From: CBDAUN01 sp965214875
GTDB taxonomy: Bacteria; Pseudomonadota; Gammaproteobacteria; Arenicellales; JAJDZL01
Direction of reading: 5' to 3'
NCBI GenBank assembly: GCA_965214875.1
Contig: OZ243980.1
Span: forward strand, 1,178,001 to 1,242,000
Length of the DNA: 64,000 nt
The notes under the pieces are model-generated. The model had not been told where the DNA came from, made no database searches, and saw only the letters and a list, made by a program, of their open reading frames with translations. Within the stretch, counting starts at the first letter, position 1. Each line of letters starts with the position of its first letter. Below, one piece after another: positions 9,410 to 18,590 of the stretch. Both the position numbers and the translations under genes were made by a program.

Positions 9410-10114
9410 ATGGCGAATGGTTCAACAACAGTGGATGAGATCTGGGAGCTCATAAGGGAGACCCGGGCCGACATGCTCGCGAGCCGGAAAGAGGCGGCCG
9501 AGCGGCAGAGGGAATTTGACCGGGAAATGAAAGAGCGGCGCGCGATTCATAACAAGGAAATGGAAGAGCTGCGTACGATTCATAACAAGGAAATGGAAGA
9601 GCTGCGCGCGAGCCAGAAGGAAACAAAAGAGCAGCTGAAAGAGACGGCCAAGCAGCTGAAAGAGACGGACCGCCGGTTCAACACCCAGTGGGGGAGGCTG
9701 GTGGAGTCGCTGGTCGAGGGGAGCCTGGTGGCACTGTTGCAGTCCCGCGGGATCGAGGTGCATCAGACATCCACCAACGCGAAGGTTCAGTTCGTCGGCG
9801 ACGGCGGCGAGCTGAGGCGGAAAGAGTTCGACATCCTGGCGGTCAACGGCGCCGAGGTGGTGGCGGTGGAGGTCAAGACGACCCTGACGCCGGGGAAGGT
9901 GCGCTATTTCCTGTCGGCGATGGAGGATTTCAAGCGGTATTTTCCGTATTTCGGCGACAAGGCGGTTTACGGGGCGATGGCGTATTTGAGAAACGATTCG
10001 GAGGCTGCGCTCTATGCCGAGCGCCAGGGCCTGCTGGTGGTGCGGGCGACCGGCGACGGCGCGAGCATTGTCAATGCGCCGGACTTCACTCCCAAGGTGT
10101 TTCCATCGCAGTGA
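9410..10114 (+). CDS. Coiled-coil protein with PD-(D/E)XK nuclease-like domain (DUF3782 type)
   Basis: Function not established. The first ~90 residues form a highly charged coiled coil (Lys/Glu/Arg/Gln rich). The C-terminal part, from about residue 100, has a restriction-endonuclease-like core: KEFDILAVNG followed by VVAVEVKTTL, giving the D...ExK pattern of the PD-(D/E)XK superfamily. This layout matches the DUF3782 family, often found in multiple copies in cyanobacteria and symbionts. The gene is clearly richer in G+C than its flanks, suggesting recent acquisition. Start ATG at 9410. It has no partner gene next to it. Confidence 0.75.
   Translation: MANGSTTVDEIWELIRETRADMLASRKEAAERQREFDREMKERRAIHNKEMEELRTIHNKEMEELRASQKETKEQLKETAKQLKETDRRFNTQWGRLVESLVEGSLVALLQSRGIEVHQTSTNAKVQFVGDGGELRRKEFDILAVNGAEVVAVEVKTTLTPGKVRYFLSAMEDFKRYFPYFGDKAVYGAMAYLRNDSEAALYAERQGLLVVRATGDGASIVNAPDFTPKVFPSQ
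9544..9609 (+). repeat. Two 33-bp tandem repeats within the coiled coil
   Basis: Two adjacent near-identical 33-bp units (9544-9576 and 9577-9609) beginning GATTCATAACAAGG encode the 11-residue repeat IHNKEMEELR(T/A). The unit length keeps the reading frame, so copy number could vary without breaking the gene and would lengthen the coiled coil. Confidence 0.85.
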
Positions 10115-10259
10115 ACGATAGGATTTGCTGACCTGCGGCCGAAAGTCGGCGTTAGGATTTGTTTAAGGCGCAACGGGACCGATTCGGAAGCTTTGCCTGT
10201 TACGGTCTTCCAGCATATCTAGAATAGGAGTCCGGGTTCAGTACGGCCGGTGTTTCGGT

Positions 10260-10277
10260 CCTATTTTTAGGTTTTTT
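10260..10277 (+). terminator. Weak candidate terminator after the DUF3782-type gene
   Basis: A 4-bp stem CCTA/TAGG with a TTTT loop (10260-10271) is followed by six T residues. The stem is short, so termination would be inefficient; the U-tract position relative to the preceding plus-strand gene is the only support. Confidence 0.25.
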
Positions 10278-10310
10278 CGCACTCTTCAGCGAGCATGGAT
10301 TTTGCTACGG

Positions 10311-11066
10311 TTAATCAGTACAGCAGTCCGCTATAAATTCCTCGAGGCGACGCTTTTGGTTTCCTGTAGAATCAAAATTTGCATCATCTAGCCAACTTTG
10401 AAAGGCATGGTTCAATCGCCCCCATTCACGGTCAATGATCGAATACCACGCGGTGTCCCGATTGCGTCCCTTATAGATCGTGGCTTGGCGGAAGATTCCT
10501 TCGAATGTGAAACCCAAGCGCTGCGCCGCTTTGCGTGAACGCGCATTCAACGCATCGCATTTCCACTCATACCGCCGGTAGCCGAGCTCGGAAAAGACGC
10601 GGCGCATCATCAAATACATTGCTTCGGTAGCGGCCGCGGTGTTCTGAAGTTGCGGCGAGTACAGGATGTATCCGACTTCAATCGAACCGGTTGCAGGAGC
10701 AATGTTCAGATAGCTTGCGACGCCGACTGCGCTGCCTGTTTTCACATCGACAATGGCGTGCACCACCCGCCCGCTATCTTCATTGCTGTCTTTCAGCCAT
10801 GTTGCGAATTCGGCCAGCGTCTCGAATGGCCCTTCGGGAAGATAAGTCCAGTCGGAAGCGGACGCTTTATCAAGACCGGAATCATACAGCTTTCCTGAAT
10901 GCCGACTCAACTCAAGCGGCTCAACCGCACAACGCCGCCCGACCATTGCAGTGCGCGGCGGAAACATGCTTGCCGTCCAATCGCGAACCGGAAAGCCGAC
11001 CGGCTGACCGTATGAATTTATTTGCTCGCGCTCCACTCGGGTGATGCCGGAGACAGTATTGTGCAA
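10311..11066 (-). CDS. GNAT-family N-acetyltransferase (RimJ/RimL-like)
   Basis: Predicted to transfer an acetyl group from acetyl-CoA to an amine; substrate unknown. The body resembles the common family that begins with a (N)xYGQPxG motif, then PPRT..GRRCxxEPL, a VGVASYLNI beta strand, an IEVGYILYSPQLQNT acetyl-CoA-binding region, and the C-terminal DALNARSRKAAQRLGFTFEG typical of RimJ/RimL proteins. The ORF opens with a TTG at 11066; a GTG at 11033 is closer to where homologues usually begin. It follows aceE by 36 bp on the same strand and may be co-transcribed. No sign of truncation. Confidence 0.85.
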   Translation of the reverse strand: MHNTVSGITRVEREQINSYGQPVGFPVRDWTASMFPPRTAMVGRRCAVEPLELSRHSGKLYDSGLDKASASDWTYLPEGPFETLAEFATWLKDSNEDSGRVVHAIVDVKTGSAVGVASYLNIAPATGSIEVGYILYSPQLQNTAAATEAMYLMMRRVFSELGYRRYEWKCDALNARSRKAAQRLGFTFEGIFRQATIYKGRNRDTAWYSIIDREWGRLNHAFQSWLDDANFDSTGNQKRRLEEFIADCCTD

Positions 11067-11102
11067 AAATGCGAAAACATTTGAAGATGAGTGAACGCAA
11101 AA

Positions 11103-13769
11103 CTATACGGTCACCGGGTCAGGCTTCTCCAGGTTAACGCCAAGCTTCTTATAGGCGCTCGCCATGGTCTTCGCATCCAGCGAACCTTCGTCCGCAAGAG
11201 ACTTCAAAGCTGTAGCCGCAATGGAATTGCGGTCGACTTCGAAGAAATATCGCAAGTTCTTGCGGGTATCCGACCGGCCGTATCCGTCAGTGCCCAGCGT
11301 CGTGTAGCTGCGAGGCATATAGGCGCGAACCTGCTCAGCGTAAAGGCGAATGTAGTCAGTCGCGGCAACAATCGGCCCTTCTGTGTCGGATAGGCACTGT
11401 TCGACATGGCTGAGCTCGGTTTTGCCGGACTCTTTGAGCCTATTAACCCGTTCAATCGACTGCCCGTTTCGCGCTAGTTCGTTGAAGCTTGTGACACTCC
11501 ACACGTCGGCCGCGACAGAGTATTCCGATTCCAGGATCTGCGCTGCCGCAAGAACCTCTCGCAGAATCGTGCCTCCGCCCAGTAGTTGCAGGCGCTTCAC
11601 GTTCTTGCCGCGCTTTTTGGATTTCTGCACTCGATACATGCCCTTGATAATGCCTTCCTCAGCACCTTTTGGCATCGCAGGGTGAGAGTAGTTCTCATTC
11701 ATGCAGGTGATGTAGTAGTAGACCGATTCTCGGTCGACATACATCCTTCGCAAGCCGTCATGAATAATCACTGCAAGCTCGTAGACGTATGCGGGATCGT
11801 AGGCGACGCATGAAGGGATCGTGGCTGCCAGAATCAGACTGTGTCCGTCCTGATGCTGCAAGCCTTCGCCCGCAAGCGTCGTTCTGCCTGCTGTGCCGCC
11901 GATCAAAAAGCCGCGAGTACGGATATCCCCGGCAGCCCAGGCCAGGTCGCCGCAGCGCTGAAAGCCGAACATCGAATAGAAGATGTAGAAAGGAATCATA
12001 ACCTTGCCGTGATTGCTGCTCGATGTGCCGGCGGCGAGGAACGAGCAGAAAGCCCCCGCCTCATTGATACCTTCTTGTAGCACTTGGCCTTGCTTCGATT
12101 CCTTGTAGAACATCAGCTGATCCGAATCTTCCGGCTCATAGAGCTGACCGAAAGGGGCATAGATGCCCAGTTGCCGGAACATGCCCTCCATGCCGAAGGT
12201 TCGCGATTCGTCCGGCACAATCGGCACGATCAACGAGCCGATGTTCTTATCGCGTGTCAACGTTGTCAAAATTCGCACGAATCCCATCGTGGTGGAAATT
12301 TCGCGTTCACCGGTGCCCTTTAACTGAGCATCGAATGCGCTTAATTCGGGGATTGGCATCTTGCCTTTGTAGCGGCGACGGACCGGCAGTGAGCCGCCCA
12401 GCTTTTTTCGCCGCTCAAGCATGTACTGGATTTCCGGACTGTCTTCGGGCGGGCGATAGAACGGCGTTTCGGCAACTTGCTCGTCAGTCAGCGGAATTCG
12501 GAATCGATTGCGAAACGAAATCAGCGCATCTTCGCCCATCTTCTTTTGCTGGTGGGTGATGTTCTGCCCTTCGCCCGATTCTCCCATGCCGTAGCCTTTG
12601 ACCGTCTTCGCCAAAATTACTGTTGGCTGACCGACATGCTTGACTGCTGCTGCATATGCGGCATAGACCTTATGCGGGTCGTGCCCGCCGCGATTCAAGC
12701 GCCAGATGTCGTCATCCGTCATGTTCGAAACCATTGCCCGCAGATCGTCATACTTGCCGAAAAAATGTTCCCGCGTATAGGCGCCGCCTTTTGCTTTGAA
12801 TGCCTGAAACTCGCCGTCCACCGCTTCTTCCATCCGGCGCTGCAAAAGCCCCTTGCTGTCGCGCATCAGGAGCGGATCCCAATAGGAGCCCCAAATGACC
12901 TTGATCACGTTCCAGCCGGCGCCGCGAAACTCGCCTTCGAGCTCCTGAATGATCTTGCCGTTGCCGCGAACTGGACCATCGAGGCGCTGCAGGTTGCAGT
13001 TGACGACAAAAATCAGATTGTCCAGATGCTCACGCCCTGCCATGGACAGCGCACCCATGGATTCGGGTTCGTCCATTTCGCCATCGCCGACGAATGCCCA
13101 GACCTTGCGACCGTTCATGTCGACCAGGCCACGGTTGTGCAAGTACTTCATGAAACGAGCCTGATAGATTGCCATGATCGGCCCCAAGCCCATGGAAACG
13201 GTCGGGAATTGCCAGAATTCTGGCATCAGGCGAGGGTGCGGATACGACGATAGTCCGTTGCCGTCGACTTCTTGGCGAAAGCCTTCAAGGTCCTGTTCCG
13301 AAAGTCTGCCTTCCAAAAAAGCGCGGGCGTAGATGCCTGGCGCCGAGTGCCCCTGGAAGAAGATCAGGTCGCCTTCGCTGCTGCCGGTAGGCGCCTTCCA
13401 AAAGTGGTTGAATCCGACATCGTAGAGCGTAGCGGACGAGGCGAAGCTGGCAATATGACCACCAAGCTCGGAAGTCTTCTGATTGGCGCGCACTACCATG
13501 GCCAAAGCGTTCCAGCGAATCAGCGAGCGAATACGCCATTCCAGCGCATGGTCGCCATCGCTTCGCTCTTCATGAACGGTGGGAATGGTATTCAGATAGG
13601 CGGTGGTCGGACGATGCGGAATGTGCACCCCGTCACGACGCGCATTGTCGATCAGCTGTTCGATCAGAAAATGCGCTCGCTCGCGGCCTTCACGGTCGAT
13701 CACGCTGGATAGCGCGTCGATCCATTCTTGGGTTTCTTGCGGGTCGATGTCTGCTTTGGATTTATCCAT
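11103..13769 (-). CDS. aceE: Pyruvate dehydrogenase E1 component, homodimeric type
   Basis: Thiamine-diphosphate enzyme that decarboxylates pyruvate and acetylates the lipoyl group of E2. From the ATG at 13769 it has 888 residues, as in gammaproteobacterial AceE. The thiamine-binding motif starts with GDG at residues 228-230 and ends with NCN at 257-259. The upstream open frame (to 13964) reads into the uvrA 3' end and is not homologous. Unusually, the E2 gene aceF and lpd do not follow; a GNAT gene does. The E2/E3 partners must be elsewhere in the genome. Confidence 0.96.
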   Translation of the reverse strand: MDKSKADIDPQETQEWIDALSSVIDREGRERAHFLIEQLIDNARRDGVHIPHRPTTAYLNTIPTVHEERSDGDHALEWRIRSLIRWNALAMVVRANQKTSELGGHIASFASSATLYDVGFNHFWKAPTGSSEGDLIFFQGHSAPGIYARAFLEGRLSEQDLEGFRQEVDGNGLSSYPHPRLMPEFWQFPTVSMGLGPIMAIYQARFMKYLHNRGLVDMNGRKVWAFVGDGEMDEPESMGALSMAGREHLDNLIFVVNCNLQRLDGPVRGNGKIIQELEGEFRGAGWNVIKVIWGSYWDPLLMRDSKGLLQRRMEEAVDGEFQAFKAKGGAYTREHFFGKYDDLRAMVSNMTDDDIWRLNRGGHDPHKVYAAYAAAVKHVGQPTVILAKTVKGYGMGESGEGQNITHQQKKMGEDALISFRNRFRIPLTDEQVAETPFYRPPEDSPEIQYMLERRKKLGGSLPVRRRYKGKMPIPELSAFDAQLKGTGEREISTTMGFVRILTTLTRDKNIGSLIVPIVPDESRTFGMEGMFRQLGIYAPFGQLYEPEDSDQLMFYKESKQGQVLQEGINEAGAFCSFLAAGTSSSNHGKVMIPFYIFYSMFGFQRCGDLAWAAGDIRTRGFLIGGTAGRTTLAGEGLQHQDGHSLILAATIPSCVAYDPAYVYELAVIIHDGLRRMYVDRESVYYYITCMNENYSHPAMPKGAEEGIIKGMYRVQKSKKRGKNVKRLQLLGGGTILREVLAAAQILESEYSVAADVWSVTSFNELARNGQSIERVNRLKESGKTELSHVEQCLSDTEGPIVAATDYIRLYAEQVRAYMPRSYTTLGTDGYGRSDTRKNLRYFFEVDRNSIAATALKSLADEGSLDAKTMASAYKKLGVNLEKPDPVTV

Positions 13770-13830
13770 GGGGAATCTTGATTTGAGAGTCACAGATTGT
13801 TTGGACTCTATTATAGGCAATCGCCGAGCC

Positions 13831-16707
13831 TCAATTTGCCGCACGCAAGTCGCCGGTTTCGTAAAACGCGCGGTCAAGCACGGCGCGCAAGCAGGCTCCG
13901 GTGTGAGAGTTGGGTGTCGCGGCAACTTGCTCCGGGGTGCCTTCGGCGATGACCCGGCCGCCATCCTCGCCGCCTTCCGGCCCCATGTCGATGATCCAGT
14001 CGGCTGTTTTGATCACATCCATGTTGTGCTCGATTATGATCACCGAATTGCCCTGGTCGCGCAGCTTGTAGACAACTGAGAGCAGCAGCTTGATGTCCTC
14101 GAAATGCAAACCCGTGGTCGGCTCATCCAGCAAGTAGAGAGTTTGGCCTGTATCTCGTTTCGATAGTTCAAGCGCGAGTTTCACTCGCTGGGCTTCGCCG
14201 CCTGAAAGCGTTACCGAGTTTTGTCCGAGACGGATGTAGCCGAGGCCGACGTTCTGCAGTGTTTGCAACTTTCGCTTGAGTGCCGGAACCGCGTCAAACA
14301 TCTCCATGGCATTGTCCACCGTCAAATCCAGAACGTCAGCGATATTCAGTCCCTTGTAGGTGACTTCTAGCGTCTCGCGGTTGTACCGCTTGCCATCGCA
14401 GGTTTCGCAATTGACGAACATGTCCGGCAAAAAATGCATCGCCACCCGCACCAGTCCGTCGCCTTTGCAGGCTTCGCACCTGCCGCCTGGCACGTTGAAC
14501 GAGAATCGGCTAGGAGCGTAGCCGCGCGATCTAGACTCAATGGTGTTCGAAAAAAGGCTGCGAAGAATCGAGAAAAGCCCGGTATAGGTCGCCGGATTCG
14601 AGCGCGGCGTGCGGCCGATCGGCTGCTGATCGATGTTGATGATTTTGTTTATGTGCTCGGTGCCAACCAATCCGTCATGATCAGCTGCCTGCAGACCAGA
14701 GTGGTGCAGCTTCTGTGACAGAGCGGGGTAGAGCGTATGGTTGATCAGTGTGGATTTGCCTGAACCTGAAACGCCGGTGACGCAAATGAGCAGCCCAAGC
14801 GGGATGCCGACGCGAATGTTTTTCAGATTGTTCCCGCGTGCCCCTTCGATGGTGAGCTTCCGGTCAAGGTTCGGCTGGTTTCGTGGAAGACGAATCGGTA
14901 TGCGGTTCTGCCCGCTTAGATAGGCGCCGGTCAGAGACTGTTCGGATTGCTGAATCTGTTCCGGTGTGCCGGAAGCCACGATTGACCCGCCTCTATTGCC
15001 TGCGCCAGGCCCGAGATCCAGAACATGATCGGCAGCGCGAATCGTGCTTTCGTCGTGTTCAACTACAATGATCGTGTTTCCTAGATCCCTAAGGCTGCAC
15101 AGGGTGTCGATAAGCTTTTGATTGTCGCGATCGTGCAAGCCAACCGAAGGCTCATCAAGAACGTAGGTAACCCCGACAAGACCCGAACCGACCTGAGAGG
15201 CCAGACGAATGCGCTGCAATTCTCCCCCAGACAAGGTGTTGGTGGCACGATCAAGCGTCATATAGGTCAATCCTACGCTGGCGAGGAACTTGAGTCGTTG
15301 CGTCACATCGCGAATGATTCGCTTTGCAATCGGTGCGCGCTGGGCATCGAATTTCAGATCGCTAAACAATTCGATCGCATCGGTAATGCTGAGTCGTGTG
15401 GTTTCATGAATCGGCTTGTTGTTGACAAAGACGTTGCGAGCCCCGATGCCAAGACGGCTGCCGCCGCATTCATCGCATGGCCGGCTTGCCTGATATTTCG
15501 ATAGTTCAGCCCGGACCGCTTCGGATGCCGAATCTTTAAATCGTCGCTCGGCACTTGGGATGACGCCCTCGAAGGGACGATTGCGTGCCGATGTCCCGGA
15601 GGCGGATGAGAAGCGAAATTTGATCTTTTGTTCGCCGCTGCCGTACAGGATAACCTGCTGCACAGGCTCAGGCAGCGATTCAAATGGCGCATCCAAGTCG
15701 AACCGGTAGTGTTCGGCCAAGCCTTTAAGCATTGCGTAGTGATAGTGCTGGATGCGATTCCAGCCGCCAATGGCACCGTGTGACAGGCTCACTGCTGGAT
15801 TCGGAATGACTTTATTCGGATCGATGAAGAGGTATTCGCCTAAGCCGCTGCATTTGGTACAGGCTCCCTTAGGATTGTTGAATGAGAAGATCCTCGGTTC
15901 GAGTTCCTCGAGCACATACCCGCAAATCGGGCAGCCGTATTGGGTGTTGAATGTCGACTCTGGCGCTTGAAAGCTGCCATCGGCAGCGATGGTGCAGCAT
16001 GTGACGAATCCGTCAGCTGTGTTCGCAGCGGTTTCAATCGATCCAACCAGGCGTGTTCGCGAATCAGGGCGTAGAACGATCCGGTCTACGATGACTTCAA
16101 TGGTATGATGTGCATTCTTTTCTAGACTGCGAACTTCATCGATATCGAAAACCGTGCCGTCAACCCGCACTCGAATAAAGCCGTCGCGCTGCAGCGATTC
16201 GAACACATGAGCGTGCTCGCCCTTGCGGCCTTTGACAACTGGCGCAAGCAGCGCAATCCGGCTTCCGGGCGGTTTTTCCATGATCCGGTCGGCAATGTCC
16301 GCTATCGACATCGCTTCCAGCGCAGTGCCGTGTTGCGGGCATCGAGGCTCGCCGACGCGTGCGAACAAAAGTCTTAGATAGTCGTATATTTCGGTGACGG
16401 TGCCGACCGTGGAGCGCGGATTGAAGCGGGCGGCCTTTTGGTGGATGCTGATCGCAGGCGACAGCCCGTCGATGGAATCGACATCGGGCTTTTCCATGAC
16501 CGAGAGAAATTGGCGGGCATAGGAGGATAGCGATTCAACGTAGCGTCGCTGACCCTCGGCATAGATTGTGTCGTAGGCGAGAGACGACTTGCCGGAACCG
16601 GACGGTCCAGTCACCACGGTCAACTGATCTCGCGGCAAGGCGGCTGATACGTTTTTAAGGTTGTGAGTCCGCGCTCGGTGGACGTAAATTTGACCCTTTG
16701 TGCTCAC
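13831..16707 (-). CDS. uvrA: Excinuclease ABC subunit A
   Basis: Damage-recognition ATPase of nucleotide excision repair, acting with UvrB. The two ABC modules are visible: first Walker A TGPSGSGKSS near residues 33-42, second GVSGSGKSTL further on, with the signature stretches LSGGELQRIRLASQ and LSGGEAQRVKLALE, and zinc-binding CxxC clusters (PICGYVLEELEPRIF region, CDECGG, CEACKGDG..CETCDG). The GTG at 16707 gives 958 residues and places the RARTHNL motif correctly; the longer ORF to 16839 runs into the divergent MFS gene. No LexA-type operator was recognised in the short divergent promoter region. Confidence 0.96.
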   Translation of the reverse strand: MSTKGQIYVHRARTHNLKNVSAALPRDQLTVVTGPSGSGKSSLAYDTIYAEGQRRYVESLSSYARQFLSVMEKPDVDSIDGLSPAISIHQKAARFNPRSTVGTVTEIYDYLRLLFARVGEPRCPQHGTALEAMSIADIADRIMEKPPGSRIALLAPVVKGRKGEHAHVFESLQRDGFIRVRVDGTVFDIDEVRSLEKNAHHTIEVIVDRIVLRPDSRTRLVGSIETAANTADGFVTCCTIAADGSFQAPESTFNTQYGCPICGYVLEELEPRIFSFNNPKGACTKCSGLGEYLFIDPNKVIPNPAVSLSHGAIGGWNRIQHYHYAMLKGLAEHYRFDLDAPFESLPEPVQQVILYGSGEQKIKFRFSSASGTSARNRPFEGVIPSAERRFKDSASEAVRAELSKYQASRPCDECGGSRLGIGARNVFVNNKPIHETTRLSITDAIELFSDLKFDAQRAPIAKRIIRDVTQRLKFLASVGLTYMTLDRATNTLSGGELQRIRLASQVGSGLVGVTYVLDEPSVGLHDRDNQKLIDTLCSLRDLGNTIIVVEHDESTIRAADHVLDLGPGAGNRGGSIVASGTPEQIQQSEQSLTGAYLSGQNRIPIRLPRNQPNLDRKLTIEGARGNNLKNIRVGIPLGLLICVTGVSGSGKSTLINHTLYPALSQKLHHSGLQAADHDGLVGTEHINKIINIDQQPIGRTPRSNPATYTGLFSILRSLFSNTIESRSRGYAPSRFSFNVPGGRCEACKGDGLVRVAMHFLPDMFVNCETCDGKRYNRETLEVTYKGLNIADVLDLTVDNAMEMFDAVPALKRKLQTLQNVGLGYIRLGQNSVTLSGGEAQRVKLALELSKRDTGQTLYLLDEPTTGLHFEDIKLLLSVVYKLRDQGNSVIIIEHNMDVIKTADWIIDMGPEGGEDGGRVIAEGTPEQVAATPNSHTGACLRAVLDRAFYETGDLRAAN

Positions 16708-16778
16708 TTGATAATTGTGCAAGGCAAAACAAGTAATAATATGCTCATTTTTGAACCTTTCGCAATATCGGTTTTTTT

Positions 16779-17963
16779 GTGCAGGATACCAAGAACCCTT
16801 TCTCCCCCATAGAACGGCGGTCAGTATTGTCGCTCGCAACAGTCGTCGGTCTGCGAATGATGGGGCTTTTTCTCATTCTTCCCGTGTTGGCGCTGCATGC
16901 CAATGAATACCCCGACGCGACACCGCTGATGATCGGACTTGCGCTTGGCATCTACGGATTGACCCAGGCGATGCTGCAAATTCCGTTCGGGATGGCTTCC
17001 GACAAGCTGGGAAGAAAGCCTGTAATCATTGCCGGAATCTTGGTGTTCGCCATCGGCTGCGTGATTGCCGCTTTCGCGGACACGATAGTCGGTGTTGCCA
17101 TAGGGCGCGCTGTTCAAGGAGCGGGGGCTATCTCCGCGGCGGTTTTTGCTCTGGTCGGCGACCTGATCGACGATAGACGCCGCAACAAGGCGATGGCGTT
17201 CATGGGCGTGTCGATTGGGCTGGCATTTACCCTATCGTTGGTACTCTCGCCCATTTTGGACAGCGCAGTCGGTTTGAGCGGTCTTTTCTGGGTGGCGTTT
17301 GCGCTTGCGCTAGTCGGGCTGATCCTGATCTTGTTCGTGGTGCCAGATCCGGAGTCGCTTGCCGTGCCAAAAGCCGAACAGGGGAACTTTCGCTCGGTCC
17401 TGGTTGATCGGCGATTGCTGCGTTTTTATTCCGGATCGTTTGTGCTGCACATATCAATCGTCGCTCTGTTTGTGGCCTTCCCGCAGGCGCTGGTCGAAGC
17501 GGCAGGCATTGCTAGTGACGAGATTTGGAAGTACTACGTTCCCGTATTTATGGCTTCTGTCGCGGGGATGGCGCCTTTGATTCGCTTTAGCGCAGGGCGG
17601 GGGCGGACAAGTATTGTTATTGCAATTGCTGCGCTTGCAACAATCGGCGGTTTCATGTCGATGTATTTCGGTATCAACACGTCACCACTATTGCTGTTCG
17701 GTTTCTGGCTTTTCTTTGTTGGTTTCAATACGCTTGAAGCACTTTTTCCGGCAACAGTAGTGCGTCATGCACCCGCGCAATTGCGCGGTGTGGCGATGGG
17801 CGGTTTGAACACCTGCACCTTTTTGGGTGCGTTTTTCGGCGGTGTGCTCGGAGGGGCGGTGAATGGGCGGTTCGGAGATTCCGGCGTTTTTGTCTTTTGC
17901 GCACTTCTTGTTGCGCTGTGGGCACTTTGCGCGAATGCGTTTCGAGTTCAAAAAACAACATAA
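16779..17963 (+). CDS. Major facilitator superfamily transporter
   Basis: Inner-membrane secondary transporter of unknown substrate, likely an exporter. The 394-residue protein has about 12 membrane helices, the MFS motif-A-like segment GMASDKLGRKPVI in loop 2-3, and a motif-C-like region in helix 5. It starts with GTG at 16779, 71 bp from the divergently read uvrA start, and is followed by ssb. The uvrA / MFS / ssb order is the same as in Pseudomonas, which supports orthology with that uncharacterised transporter rather than a recent acquisition. Confidence 0.92.
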   Translation: MQDTKNPFSPIERRSVLSLATVVGLRMMGLFLILPVLALHANEYPDATPLMIGLALGIYGLTQAMLQIPFGMASDKLGRKPVIIAGILVFAIGCVIAAFADTIVGVAIGRAVQGAGAISAAVFALVGDLIDDRRRNKAMAFMGVSIGLAFTLSLVLSPILDSAVGLSGLFWVAFALALVGLILILFVVPDPESLAVPKAEQGNFRSVLVDRRLLRFYSGSFVLHISIVALFVAFPQALVEAAGIASDEIWKYYVPVFMASVAGMAPLIRFSAGRGRTSIVIAIAALATIGGFMSMYFGINTSPLLLFGFWLFFVGFNTLEALFPATVVRHAPAQLRGVAMGGLNTCTFLGAFFGGVLGGAVNGRFGDSGVFVFCALLVALWALCANAFRVQKTT

Positions 17964-18072
17964 TGACATCAAGCTGGGGATCAAAAATTGTGTATGCTAT
18001 GCAAATCGGCTAGGGAAGTTGCAGCGGAGCCAACCGCATTAATGTAGAACCTAGACAGTAAGGAGAAAAAAC

Positions 18073-18561
18073 ATGGCAAGTCGAGGTGTAAATAAGGTCA
18101 TCCTGGTGGGAAACGTTGGCGCGGACCCTGATACGCGATATACCAAAGACAACAATCCGGTCGTCAACTTAAGGCTCGCGACGACCGATTCGTGGTTTGA
18201 CCGAAATTCAAACGAAAGACAGGAGCGTACAGAGTGGCACAGGGTCGTGTTTTTCGGCAAGTTGGCTGAAACGATTGACAAGTACGTCTCTCGCGGACAA
18301 AAGCTATATGTCGAAGGCCGTCTCCAAACGAGAAAATGGGAGGATCAAAGAACTGGTCAAGATCGTTATTCGACCGAAGTGATTGGTAGCGAAATGGTTA
18401 TGCTCAGCAGTGGCGGCGGAGCGGATGGCGGCGGTTATCGAGGTCAGCGGCGCCAACAAAGTGGCGGCGCGGACGAAGGCGGATCATGGTCTAAAGAGAG
18501 CTCGGATAGCCAAATGTCAGCTGATCCGATCGACGATCTTGGCGATGACGTGCCTTGGTAG
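18073..18561 (+). CDS. ssb: Single-stranded DNA-binding protein
   Basis: Coats single-stranded DNA during replication, repair and recombination. Residues 1-110 form the OB fold with the conserved MASRGVNKVILVGNVGADPDTRY start and an EWHRVVFFGKLAE segment. A Gly/Gln/Ser-rich linker follows, then an acidic tip ending DDVPW. Most bacterial SSBs end in DDDIPF, so the terminal Trp replacing Phe is unusual; the aromatic tip normally docks on partner proteins. A strong AGGAG ribosome-binding site lies at 18061-18065. 162 residues, normal length. Confidence 0.97.
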   Translation: MASRGVNKVILVGNVGADPDTRYTKDNNPVVNLRLATTDSWFDRNSNERQERTEWHRVVFFGKLAETIDKYVSRGQKLYVEGRLQTRKWEDQRTGQDRYSTEVIGSEMVMLSSGGGADGGGYRGQRRQQSGGADEGGSWSKESSDSQMSADPIDDLGDDVPW

Positions 18562-18590
18562 ATTGCGGATTTCAGGATTTGCGGCGGCGC

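Noticed and set aside
9688..10131. Long plus-strand ORF in another frame of the DUF3782-type gene
   Set aside because: A Gly/Arg-rich shadow frame produced by the high G+C of the real gene.
16708..16778. LexA operator between uvrA and the MFS gene
   Set aside because: No CTGT-N8-ACAG-like sequence is present in the 71-bp spacer; SOS control cannot be claimed. The same applies upstream of ssb.
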